A DNA stretch of 33,454 bases from Cytophagaceae bacterium (lineage in GTDB: Bacteria; Bacteroidota; Bacteroidia; Cytophagales; Cytophagaceae), in the NCBI GenBank assembly GCA_025454925.1, contig JALONM010000041.1:1-33454 (forward strand). Direction: 5' to 3'. The stretch's first letter is position 1; every line of letters begins with the position of its first letter. A program made the translations under genes and the position numbers. Shown here in pieces: positions 1-7,800 of the stretch. Under the pieces are notes generated by a model. It did no database searches. It was given only the letters and a program-made list of their open reading frames with translations, and was not told the DNA's origin.

Positions 1-5
1 CTAAT

Positions 6-99
6 CCCATGATTTTCTAAGTCGGGATTACCGGCCATGGATCTACGATCCATGAGCTTTCTCCATAGTGCGCTTCGCTTCTATGGAGAAAAGCCGGTT
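6..99. repeat. 94-nt structured interspersed repeat, copy A
   Basis: This stretch matches 14612-14705 at 92 of 94 positions in the same orientation. It can fold into a three-way junction. An outer stem pairs 30-35 with 93-98. Hairpin 1 pairs 36-43 with 47-54 (8 bp, 3-nt loop). Hairpin 2 pairs 59-68 with 81-90 (10 bp), extended by GCG/CGC at 70-72 and 76-78. A conserved 24-nt unpaired segment precedes the fold. It lies between genes, beyond the terminator of the leftward T9SS gene. No transposase is present, so it may be a REP-like or other small dispersed repeat. The strand of function is unknown. Confidence 0.85.
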
Positions 100-105
100 C
101 AAAAT

Positions 106-145
106 ACAAGGAACCAATAACGAAAGTTTGTTATTGGTTCCTTGT
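106..145. terminator. 16-bp perfect hairpin after the T9SS gene
   Basis: Arms 106-121 and 130-145 are perfect inverted complements of 16 bp around an 8-nt loop. The hairpin starts 12 bases past the stop codon of the leftward gene. It has only a short U-rich stretch after it on the minus strand, so it is a probable intrinsic terminator or a stabilising 3' end rather than a textbook one. Confidence 0.7.
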
Positions 146-157
146 AGTATACAATAA

Positions 158-3100
158 CTATTCAATGCACACCTTTTGTATGGAGATTCCCTGAATATCG
201 CTGAATTCAACAAAATACATTCCCTTCGGCAAGGACATTTCATAGGCAGCTCCCGCTGACTCTCCTGCAAATTCCCGGACGCATTGACCCGATATCGTAA
301 GTACTCGAATAGCCAACAATTCAGAAAACGTTTCAATGGTAATGACACCCGCACTGGGATTGGGATATACTATTCCGAGCAGCGAATTCGAATGCAATGC
401 TTTGACCGCAGGAGAATACGATGTTTGGTTGGACAAATCAACCTCTTTGATTCGATAATAAAATTCCCCAGAAGGAAGCGTAGTTGGAAACTGATAACTG
501 AATTTACCCGATTCAAATGGCACGCGAGCCAGCGTGGCGAATTTTTTCGCATCGTTAGATACTTCTACCTCGAAGAAATCTATATTCGAAGGATTGGCAA
601 TCTTCCAGCTTACTTCCCTGTGCTGAGAAAAATCCGTAACACGTACGTCAATAAATTCTACTGGCAATGGGCATGCAATAGGAACCGTTTCTGTAATGGT
701 AACATTACTTCTTGGAGCAAAGGTAACGTCGTCAATGGCAAAGTCACGACCGCCGCCGCCGCCGACATTGTGGTTTTTAAATGCAATGGTAATATTTTTC
801 GTGGCAGAAGCTACATACGTAGATCTGAATTCGTGCCATAGATTATCGTAAGGAGCGGTAAATACTTCTACTTGTCCGTCAATTACAATTTCCATGTAAG
901 CCCGAGGTGATTGACAGGTATCCACATTTACTGAGTTTACAGAGGAGGGCCCTGTTCCGTTTGGACAATTGCAACATAATACTTTGGCCGTCTCGAGGGC
1001 TGGCGTGGCTTTGGAATATCCGATGTTCAAATGCGCAAACCACAACGAGAAATCATAGGTTTGTCCGGCCTGCACGCTGATGTTGGTCTGGTACCACATG
1101 CGATCGGCTGCAGGTGTTGACCGGTCTACCACCAGCATATTTCCGGAGCCGGTAGTATGATCTCCAATGTTAGCAAAATATGTATTCAATCCATTCGGAT
1201 TATTCGATACGGTATATTGACCAGGCATAACATTTCCCGCCACCAGATTGTAATCTGAATTAAAACCAGATACTCCATCGGAGAAAGCACTATTGGTAAT
1301 GATATTACTAAGCTTTACAAAAGCAGAGGCCGTGTAACTCAATTCTCCATTGACAATTTTTACGGTGGTAGTGTCTAATTTCGGCGTGTATATAGTGGAA
1401 TTTTGGGTGGCAGAGGTATTCGCCCATTCTCCAAATGAACCACCCTCCACCTGTGCTATAAACTTTACTAAATCTCCTCCCAAGCAAACGGAGGACGTAG
1501 TGAGTTTTAAACAATTGGAGGATTTAATGATCAACGTATCTTCTTGCTTGGAAGGAACACCAAAGGTGATATCATCTATTCCAAAATCTGCTCCATTGTA
1601 AATATTGGAACTGGTGCTCGCAATTTTAACGGTCACATTTCCAGCATAGGAACCCGAATTCCAGGCTCTCTTTAATTGTTGCCAGGCGCAAGCATTACCC
1701 GCTAAGGTTTGAGTAGCCGGAAACATAGGAATATCGCCAGCTCCCGCATTGATGTAATACTGTATGGAAGCTTGCGGATAGGAAGTATTGGTATTGATGT
1801 TGGCAAGCCAGGCAGAAAACTCATACGGAGTATTGGCATTAACGGTAAACGTTTGCGCCCACACAAATTTCAAATTCGCAGCATCCGTGGAACCGGAAGC
1901 ATTTACTGCCAAATAATTTCCATTGCCGGTGGTATGATCGGCACAACGTGCAATTTCTGGCGAACTGCTTAACGCCGTACTGCTGTTCATCACAAAATAT
2001 CTTCCCGCCTGCGATAAATCATTGCTGGAGTTATAATAGGTACTAACCGTTGCAGGTGCAACAGTTCCTGTTGTGAAGCTGCCATTCACTACCCGATTTC
2101 CAATAGAAATATCGGCACTCACTTTTACCGTGTACGTTTGAATATTGGTAGGAAAAAACTGTGGATTACTGGATGCTGGATTGTTAAATAATCCAGAAGG
2201 TGTCCATTGAATATTTCCCACGGCACCTGTCACCTGAACATTCATTCCTTTTCCAAAACAAATTGTATCCTGCGGTTTGGTAGCATTGAGAATGCGGCTT
2301 TGCACCCAAATGGTATCGTACACCACACAATTGATATCGTTGATAAATTGAGCCGTGGTAGCGGCTTTCACAGTATAATACCCTTCGCTGTTTACCCCCG
2401 TCAAAACTTCTTGTCCGGCACCTCCTGCTGCCACCAATTCAACACCATCTTTGTACCATTGGAAAAAAGAGGTATCCGAAATCAATGAGGCGGTTAATGA
2501 TTGTGAGAAAGGAGCATCAAAAATGATGGTACGCATTCCTCCATTATTAATAAAAGTATAACCCGCACTGTTTACCAGATTCGGAGTAACTGGCTTTTTA
2601 TTTCCATAACAACATTTCGAAACATCAAATTCAAATTCAGCATGAGCAAATTGTGTAGGACACACAAACGTAACATCAACATCAAAAATACCTGGTTTTT
2701 TCAAGCCGCTGATGTTTTGAACGCTGGTGCCATAATTGGTTGTAAAGGAGTTTCCTCCGGCACTCAATACGGTAGTATTAGGTAAAAAAGGACTGGCCTG
2801 ATCAAACCATGAATATTGAAGATCGGATCCACCCGTAGCCGAAAGAGAAAAATTTAAGGTATGAGAAATTCCGCCAGCGAGTGAAAGACCGATGTTGCCC
2901 GATGAACGCACCGGAACACGCACCAAATAGTGATTGGTAGTCCCGATTCTTCCAGCCAACGCATCATCCGAGGTAAAGGTGATGGGATCTGCATTTACCG
3001 GACCAGGCGCAACACTTAGCTGGAGGGTGTAGGTCTTGCCTGGGTTTACGTAAAACGACTGAAAAGCCAGGGTCAGGTAATTGATTTTGTAGGCAGAAGT

Positions 3101-3487
3101 ACTTGTAATGTCCAAATCAAAGGCGGTAGTACTCATGGCAGAAGCGGCCGAGGTAATCGTAGCATTCGCCGGCCGCACCGGCCCCGGGGCTGGAGTAATT
3201 TCCTTTACATAGGGAACATCGACCAACATGCTGATGGAATCGTTTACGTAGTTACCCGTATTGATGAATGGATAGGTACTTGGTGATATGTACTGATTCG
3301 TATATACACCCAGGCCGGGCCAGAAATAGCGCTCATTGGCTGCCGGTGTAACCTGAAAATTAATATATTGATTATTACAATAGCGATCTTTGGCGGGTTG
3401 GCCAGCGGCACATTGTCCAAACGATTGAGAGAGTTTAGCTACAATCAAAATAGCACATAATAGAGCCACTTGAATAATTCTATTCAT
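158..3487 (-). CDS. T9SS-secreted surface protein with two carbohydrate-binding-like modules
   Basis: About 1109 aa. The ATG at 3487 is chosen because a signal peptide follows at once (MNRIIQVALLCAILIVAKLS, ending near FGQ); an upstream in-frame TTG at 3511 would add eight residues ahead of it. The C-terminus carries a T9SS sorting domain (VYPNPSAG, then a GMYFVEF strand), so the product should be exported through the outer membrane and attached to the cell surface or released. Two related modules of roughly 180-200 aa each start with an N-G/S-x-F segment, share a DHTTG-G-N segment, and end in FGIDDITF or FAIDDVTF. This looks like galactose-binding or CBM-like jelly-roll folds. The N-terminal half resembles Ig-like and PKD-like adhesin modules. 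I see no catalytic domain, so the substrate is unknown. It lies alone, 160 bases downstream of the queD-lpxB operon. Confidence 0.85.
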   Translation of the reverse strand: MNRIIQVALLCAILIVAKLSQSFGQCAAGQPAKDRYCNNQYINFQVTPAANERYFWPGLGVYTNQYISPSTYPFINTGNYVNDSISMLVDVPYVKEITPAPGPVRPANATITSAASAMSTTAFDLDITSTSAYKINYLTLAFQSFYVNPGKTYTLQLSVAPGPVNADPITFTSDDALAGRIGTTNHYLVRVPVRSSGNIGLSLAGGISHTLNFSLSATGGSDLQYSWFDQASPFLPNTTVLSAGGNSFTTNYGTSVQNISGLKKPGIFDVDVTFVCPTQFAHAEFEFDVSKCCYGNKKPVTPNLVNSAGYTFINNGGMRTIIFDAPFSQSLTASLISDTSFFQWYKDGVELVAAGGAGQEVLTGVNSEGYYTVKAATTAQFINDINCVVYDTIWVQSRILNATKPQDTICFGKGMNVQVTGAVGNIQWTPSGLFNNPASSNPQFFPTNIQTYTVKVSADISIGNRVVNGSFTTGTVAPATVSTYYNSSNDLSQAGRYFVMNSSTALSSSPEIARCADHTTGNGNYLAVNASGSTDAANLKFVWAQTFTVNANTPYEFSAWLANINTNTSYPQASIQYYINAGAGDIPMFPATQTLAGNACAWQQLKRAWNSGSYAGNVTVKIASTSSNIYNGADFGIDDITFGVPSKQEDTLIIKSSNCLKLTTSSVCLGGDLVKFIAQVEGGSFGEWANTSATQNSTIYTPKLDTTTVKIVNGELSYTASAFVKLSNIITNSAFSDGVSGFNSDYNLVAGNVMPGQYTVSNNPNGLNTYFANIGDHTTGSGNMLVVDRSTPAADRMWYQTNISVQAGQTYDFSLWFAHLNIGYSKATPALETAKVLCCNCPNGTGPSSVNSVNVDTCQSPRAYMEIVIDGQVEVFTAPYDNLWHEFRSTYVASATKNITIAFKNHNVGGGGGRDFAIDDVTFAPRSNVTITETVPIACPLPVEFIDVRVTDFSQHREVSWKIANPSNIDFFEVEVSNDAKKFATLARVPFESGKFSYQFPTTLPSGEFYYRIKEVDLSNQTSYSPAVKALHSNSLLGIVYPNPSAGVITIETFSELLAIRVLTISGQCVREFAGESAGAAYEMSLPKGMYFVEFSDIQGISIQKVCIE

Positions 3488-3647
3488 AATATTGTGTTTT
3501 GGGGCAAACAATACCTGTCTAGGCTCTAATAATTACAATTGTAACCCTGTTTAGTTACTTTTTTATTATTTAGTTATGAAGATAAAACTGCAGGCAACAC
3601 CAATGGCTTGTCTTAGAAAATAAAATAAGAAGTTCTGTGGATGAGAC

Positions 3648-3878
3648 TTATAATGCAGCTTCTTTCAATGCCTGCGCCCAGGTATAATGAGAGAACGCTT
3701 TGAGTTGTGCATGGTGCTTGTCGCAAAGCCAATGCAAGCCGCGAGGATGCCCTGTAAAACCAGGCTCTTCAAATCGTTTATTAAATTCTTTATCGTCTTC
3801 CGATAAAGCAAACTGAAGCAATCCCCCTTCATCGGTATCGAGTCGCTTATGACAAATATCACAGATGGGTGGACGCAT
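3648..3878 (-). CDS. small conserved hypothetical with zinc-finger-like cysteines
   Basis: 76 aa, not assigned to a named family. It has CxxC at residues 6-9 (CDICH) and a second cluster CDKHH near residue 52, giving a Cys/His set that could bind one zinc ion. There is no signal peptide or membrane segment, so it is probably cytoplasmic. The ATG at 3878 lies 6 bases after the lpxB stop codon, so it is the third gene of the queD-lpxB operon. A role in lipid A synthesis is not implied by sequence, only by position. The coding call rests on operon spacing and the ordered Cys/His pattern. Confidence 0.7.
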   Translation of the reverse strand: MRPPICDICHKRLDTDEGGLLQFALSEDDKEFNKRFEEPGFTGHPRGLHWLCDKHHAQLKAFSHYTWAQALKEAAL

Positions 3879-3884
3879 GGATGG

Positions 3885-5003
3885 TTACATTTTCAGGAAT
3901 GAAAAAACAGATTGGGCCGCTTTCCCGGAAGCTCCAGGCTTACCAAGTCGTTCCTGAATAAGTGAATATCCATTCAGCACCTGAATACGACCCGATTCGC
4001 TTGCTAAATACCGCAACTGTTGCTCGACCTTGTCTGGGGTATATTCTCCCTGAAGCAACTCGGCCACCACTTGTTTATCAGCAATCAAATTCGGTAAGGA
4101 AACAAAGGGAATCGTTACAAGCCTTTTAGCAATCTGATAGGTAAGCCAGTTGGTTTTATACACTACAACCTGAGGAACCTTGAATAAGGCCGTTTCGAGA
4201 GACGCTGTGCCACTGGTAACTACAGCAAGCGAAGCATGACTGAGCACATTATACGTGTCGTCGGTAATTACCCGGATGCCTTGCTGCCTGCATGCATCGT
4301 AGTACGCATCGGGAAGATTTCCCACCGCCGCAACAATGGATTGATATTCCGGGAAGCGCTGGGCAACCACCAGCATGGTATGCAGCATTACCTGCACTTC
4401 TTGCTTCCTGCTTCCTGCCAGGACCGCCAGAATCGGACGATTATCCAAGTCATACCGTGAACGAAATTCCGGATCTGCCACGTGCTGATGCACGGCATCG
4501 TTTACTGGATTTCCTACATACGTAACCTCCATTTCAAACTTTTTATAAAAGTCCGGCTCAAACGGCATCACCACGAGCATGAGATCTACGTATTTTTTGA
4601 TTTTGTAAGCCCGCTTCTGGTTCCAGGCCCAAATCTTGGGCGAAATATAATAGATGACTTTAATGTTTTTCTCTTTCAGAAATTTGGCCATCTTCATGTT
4701 AAATCCGCCAAAATCTACCAGAATAACCGCCTCAGGCTGATAATGAAGAATATCTTCCTGCACGGCACGCATTACCGCTAGTATTTTGCGGATGTTTAAA
4801 AACACCTCCACAAAACCCATCCAGGAAATTTCAGAATATGATTTGTAAAGCTCTACTCCAGCCTCCTGGCTATAGTTACCGCCTATGCCCCGAAGCTGAA
4901 GGCCTGGGGCTGTACGTTTTAATTCTTTAACCAGATTAGAGGCATGCAAATCTCCGGAACGTTCGCCAGAGATTATGTACAATTTAGTAGCAGTGGGTAG
5001 CAC
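3885..5003 (-). CDS. lpxB: lipid-A-disaccharide synthase
   Basis: About 372 aa, the usual LpxB length. LpxB joins UDP-2,3-diacylglucosamine and lipid X (2,3-diacylglucosamine 1-phosphate) to make the lipid A disaccharide at the inner face of the inner membrane (GT19 family). The N-terminus has the family motif IISGERSGDLHASNL; further motifs are GIGG, VDFGGFN, YISPKIWAW, GNPVND, LAGSRKQEV and VTSGTASLETAL. There is no ATG. Translation must begin at GTG 5003 or TTG 5006, two to five bases after the queD stop codon, which suggests translational coupling to queD. The presence of the gene shows a lipid A-containing outer membrane. Confidence 0.96.
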   Translation of the reverse strand: MLPTATKLYIISGERSGDLHASNLVKELKRTAPGLQLRGIGGNYSQEAGVELYKSYSEISWMGFVEVFLNIRKILAVMRAVQEDILHYQPEAVILVDFGGFNMKMAKFLKEKNIKVIYYISPKIWAWNQKRAYKIKKYVDLMLVVMPFEPDFYKKFEMEVTYVGNPVNDAVHQHVADPEFRSRYDLDNRPILAVLAGSRKQEVQVMLHTMLVVAQRFPEYQSIVAAVGNLPDAYYDACRQQGIRVITDDTYNVLSHASLAVVTSGTASLETALFKVPQVVVYKTNWLTYQIAKRLVTIPFVSLPNLIADKQVVAELLQGEYTPDKVEQQLRYLASESGRIQVLNGYSLIQERLGKPGASGKAAQSVFSFLKM

Positions 5004-5008
5004 CAAAA

Positions 5009-5431
5009 TTATTCCCCAAGATATTCAACAAAATTTCTGGGAGTCTCATACAAGGTAATTTTGTACAAGCGCGCATACGACGATAGCAAGGGAATTTCAG
5101 GAGCCAAAATTTTCCATATCTCCATCGCCAACAACTCCGTACTGGCCATTTTTCCACTCATAAAATCCACGTCGAGATTGAGATTCTTATGATCCAGTTT
5201 TGAAATTACTTTAGAACGAATGAGGGTACTCAATTTTTTTAAGTCCACTACAAAACCCGTATCAGGATCCGGCTCCCCTTTAACAGTTACAATCAATTCA
5301 AAATTGTGACCGTGCCAGTTGGCATTGGCGCAAGGCCCAAACATCTCCACATTCTTCTGCTCCGACCAATTGGGGTTATACAGTTTGTGTGCCGCATTAA
5401 AATGCTCTTTTCTGGACAAATAAATGGCCAT
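5009..5431 (-). CDS. queD: 6-carboxytetrahydropterin synthase / 6-pyruvoyl-tetrahydropterin synthase family
   Basis: 140 aa. QueD converts dihydroneopterin triphosphate to 6-carboxytetrahydropterin in the queuosine/7-deazaguanine pathway; the PTPS fold also serves pterin synthesis. Zinc ligands His15, His40 and His42 are present (AAH and WHGHNF), with the catalytic Cys34 in FGPCANANWHGH, Asp80-His81 in the DHKNLN motif and a substrate-binding Glu129 near the end. Queuosine is the likely pathway, but a pterin role cannot be excluded, because no other que gene is in view. It is the first gene of the leftward operon with lpxB and the small zinc-finger-like gene. A promoter-like TATATTTG lies 24 bases upstream of the ATG. 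Confidence 0.93.
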   Translation of the reverse strand: MAIYLSRKEHFNAAHKLYNPNWSEQKNVEMFGPCANANWHGHNFELIVTVKGEPDPDTGFVVDLKKLSTLIRSKVISKLDHKNLNLDVDFMSGKMASTELLAMEIWKILAPEIPLLSSYARLYKITLYETPRNFVEYLGE

Positions 5432-5885
5432 TTCTTCCTTTCATTGATAGGCTGCAAATATACAAAACGATCTTAATCGTAAAGCTAATTTATATCAGTC
5501 TTCCGGGCTTTCGGATTTTATTTCTAAAGGATTCCTAATCTGGATTTTTTCCCATATTACTACTTATCCACAAATCAACAATACAGAAAAAAGTTCATTG
5601 CTTATCAAATACAAAATATAACTTAAAGAAGCACTTTTTACCTTTTATAAGTTTTTATATTGTTTTTCCCATACCTATACGATCAAAAATGTGTATAACC
5701 ATGTGAATATCTACATCTTAAAAATAGATCAGGTATACCGGTTTTGCACCATATCAACGAGGTATACTAAACAACATGGAATGAATCGGAGACCACAAAC
5801 GACACCTAATTCCAAAAGATGAATCCGTTTTTTTACAACATGGAACTATTCCCTTATTTTTATTCGTTACTGAAAAAAAAGAACT
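5432..5885. other. AT-rich divergent intergenic region with DnaA-box-like sites
   Basis: No gene is seen in these 454 bases between the leftward queD operon and the rightward rhodanese gene. The region is very AT-rich and contains TTATCCACA at 5564-5572, TGTGTATAA (reverse of TTATACACA) at 5690-5698 and a one-mismatch site TGTGAATAT at 5702-5710. I saw no other perfect TTATNCACA site when scanning the window. Two short direct repeats are also present: AGGTATAC at 5731 and 5760, and ACAACATGGAA at 5771 and 5835. The region could be a replication-related or DnaA-regulated site, but the leftward rRNA operon at the window end argues against a chromosome origin here. Confidence 0.5.
5455..5462 (-). 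promoter_or_regulatory. queD promoter -7 element
   Basis: On the minus strand this reads TATATTTG, a full match to the Bacteroidota -7 consensus TAnnTTTG. It would start transcription about 20 bases before the queD ATG at 5431. The upstream -33 box is poor (TTTA with 17-bp spacing), so the call is moderate. Confidence 0.5.
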
Positions 5886-6299
5886 ATGCAATACACTACA
5901 CGCTATTGGTTATTATTCATACCACTTCTTTTGGCTGCCTTTACCTACGCACCTGAAAAATTATTGGATCCGGCTGTTCTTGCCAAACAAATTAAAACCT
6001 CAGCCACCACCGATAAACCGGTAATCTTAAACGTAGGTCCCTCCGGCCCTATCAAAGGCTCTATTCTGATTGGAAATGCCGAAGACCCTGCCAATAAAGT
6101 TCGGTTGCAAAATCAACTGAAACAAATTCCCAAAACTCAGAAAGTGGTTTTGTATTGTGGATGCTGTAAACTCGAAGATTGCGTGAACATCTCAGAGGCC
6201 AACAAAATCTTGAGTGCCTCAGGCCACGATTATAAAATTCTTAATCTTCCAACCGATTTTTACACCGACTGGTTAAGTCCGGGCTATCCTATGGAATAA
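5886..6299 (+). CDS. exported rhodanese-like protein
   Basis: 137 aa. An N-terminal signal peptide (hydrophobic residues 8-20, cleavage near TYA) precedes a single rhodanese-like domain. The segment VVLYCGCCKLEDCVNI occupies the position of the rhodanese active-site loop: Cys91 follows the beta-strand as in sulfurtransferases, but the usual C-x5 loop is replaced by a cluster of four cysteines (91, 93, 94, 99). Canonical rhodaneses carry one catalytic Cys; I recall CGCC-type loops in other exported bacterial rhodanese-like proteins. The role could be periplasmic sulfur transfer, thiol redox chemistry or metal binding; the substrate is unknown. No clear promoter match is seen upstream. Confidence 0.8.
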   Translation: MQYTTRYWLLFIPLLLAAFTYAPEKLLDPAVLAKQIKTSATTDKPVILNVGPSGPIKGSILIGNAEDPANKVRLQNQLKQIPKTQKVVLYCGCCKLEDCVNISEANKILSASGHDYKILNLPTDFYTDWLSPGYPME

Positions 6300-6354
6300 T
6301 GGATTACAGCGCTCCGCATTCCTTTTTCCAGCAAGTAATTACAGGTTGCGAAGG

Positions 6355-6444
6355 TCTTGGGCGTGCCCCTCGCAGCCTTCGGCTGCATCGGGTCGGGCTA
6401 TTCGCTTTGGCGCCTGCGGCGCCCCGCTGCTATCCCTCACGCAA
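6355..6444 (+). repeat. GC-rich structured repeat, family 2 copy 1
   Basis: This stretch matches the reverse complement of 14795-14896 at its conserved parts: a 5' segment CTTGGGCGTG, a central CGGGCTAT and a 3' end CTATCCCTCACGCAA. The ends pair (GCGTG 6361-6365 with CACGC 6438-6442). Two inner hairpins are visible: 6372-6377 with 6381-6386, and 6409-6414 with 6418-6423. An extra hairpin (6446-6452 with 6456-6462) follows just outside. It fills the 215-base gap between the rhodanese and TPR/PD40 genes. I recall similar GGGCGTG...CACGC repeats in other Bacteroidota, but cannot cite a source. Confidence 0.8.
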
Positions 6445-6514
6445 CTTGGCGCTTCGCGCCAACAACATACATGTACCCTTGAAACTCTGACCAAACACAT
6501 ACGTAATATCCAGT

Positions 6515-7783
6515 ATGCGCCTTTTTATTTTTTTTTATCTGAGCCTCTTTACCACACTGGCCGTTGCACAGGGTAAAATGGTGCGCAGCAAATACCACGA
6601 AGCCGATTTGGCCTTTGACCAATCGGACTATGTAAGCGCAGGCAGCAAATACAAAAAAATCGCCACTAAATTCCCTGCCGATCGCTATGCGCGCTATCGA
6701 TATGCAGAATGCCTGCGCTATACCTATCAGTTTGAAGAAGCGGAAACCATATATGCTCAGCTATTATCCGAAGATAAAGACGACATTCCTCTCACTCGTT
6801 TTTATTACGCACTTACCCTGAAGGCCCAACAAAACTGGGACGACGCAGCGCAGGAGTTTAGAGAATTCCTACAGGAATTTCAAGCCACTGATCTTGAATC
6901 CGAACTCGTAAAACGCATGGCAGAACTTGAGCTAAAAAGTTGCCCACCCAAAACAATCCATAATCAGGCTTCAACGACTGCCATAAGCGCAGATATACAT
7001 TCCTACCCTTTCCCTTCCTATCTTTCCTGGAACCCCGCCGATCAAAAACTACATGTATACAACACAAGCCGCTACCACCATCAAACCGAAATTTTTTTGT
7101 TGCAGAATTTTCAACAACAAGCTTCCGGTTTTTCCGAAATAAAAGTCACCAAGCCAGTATTACCACTCGAGCAGGAACCCCGGTATTTTTATTTACACAA
7201 AAAAAAATACCTCACTCATTCCGCCCCTTCAAGTGCTGATCCTGCCAAGGCTTACCTGGTAAAAAAAATCAGTGTTTCGAATTGGATAGACAGCTCACAA
7301 AACTGGTCCGAACCGGTGCTGTTAAATGCACAAATCAACTATCCTAATTCCGATAATGGATTTCCCTTTGTTAGTGCAGACGGCAAAAGAATGTATTTTG
7401 TATCCAACAGAGAAGGAAGCAAAGGCAGTACAGATATATGGTACAGCGAAAGCCAAGGCGATGATAATTGGTCGGAAGCCATTTGCCTCCCCTTCAATAC
7501 CGAATTAACCGAGAGTCATCCCAGCTTTATAGAAATAGGAGAATGCGGATACTTAATCTTCTCTTCCAATGGGCTAGAACATGGAAAAGGGGGAATGGAC
7601 CTTTACCTGGCCACCGATACTTCTAACTATGATTTTACAAAACCCTTGAATGGAATTAATCAAAGCGGCAATGATTATCAACTTTTGATTTGCGGCAACC
7701 TGGCTGTATTTTACAGAGGCAACAGCCTCCATTATTCCCCTATCGACAAGCAAAAATTCCCTGCTTTTCTGTTATCAGAATAA
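6515..7783 (+). CDS. exported TPR and PD40 (beta-propeller) protein
   Basis: 422 aa. A signal peptide (MRLFIFFYLSLFTTLAVAQ) is followed by TPR-like helices at about residues 25-140, then a PD40/WD40-like propeller region. Typical PD40 strands are seen: FVSADGKRMYFVSNREG with DIWYSE, and LIFSSNG with HGKGGMDLYLA. The N-terminal architecture resembles the T9SS-associated PorE family and other OmpA-PD40 proteins, but the chain ends without an OmpA peptidoglycan-binding domain or a sorting domain. It is therefore probably a periplasmic or outer-membrane-associated scaffold, not PorE itself. It converges with the histidine kinase gene, with 17 bases between the stops. Confidence 0.8.
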   Translation: MRLFIFFYLSLFTTLAVAQGKMVRSKYHEADLAFDQSDYVSAGSKYKKIATKFPADRYARYRYAECLRYTYQFEEAETIYAQLLSEDKDDIPLTRFYYALTLKAQQNWDDAAQEFREFLQEFQATDLESELVKRMAELELKSCPPKTIHNQASTTAISADIHSYPFPSYLSWNPADQKLHVYNTSRYHHQTEIFLLQNFQQQASGFSEIKVTKPVLPLEQEPRYFYLHKKKYLTHSAPSSADPAKAYLVKKISVSNWIDSSQNWSEPVLLNAQINYPNSDNGFPFVSADGKRMYFVSNREGSKGSTDIWYSESQGDDNWSEAICLPFNTELTESHPSFIEIGECGYLIFSSNGLEHGKGGMDLYLATDTSNYDFTKPLNGINQSGNDYQLLICGNLAVFYRGNSLHYSPIDKQKFPAFLLSE

Positions 7784-7800
7784 AATACTAGGGGAACCTT

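Noticed and set aside
284-841. 185-codon open frame on the plus strand opposite the first T9SS gene
   Set aside because: Lies wholly inside a well-supported gene on the other strand; its translation is rich in Arg/Lys with no domain, signal or plausible start context.
5564-5710. Chromosomal origin of replication
   Set aside because: Not reported as oriC: only three DnaA-like sites, no dnaA or gidA-type neighbours, and the leftward rRNA operon would face the fork.
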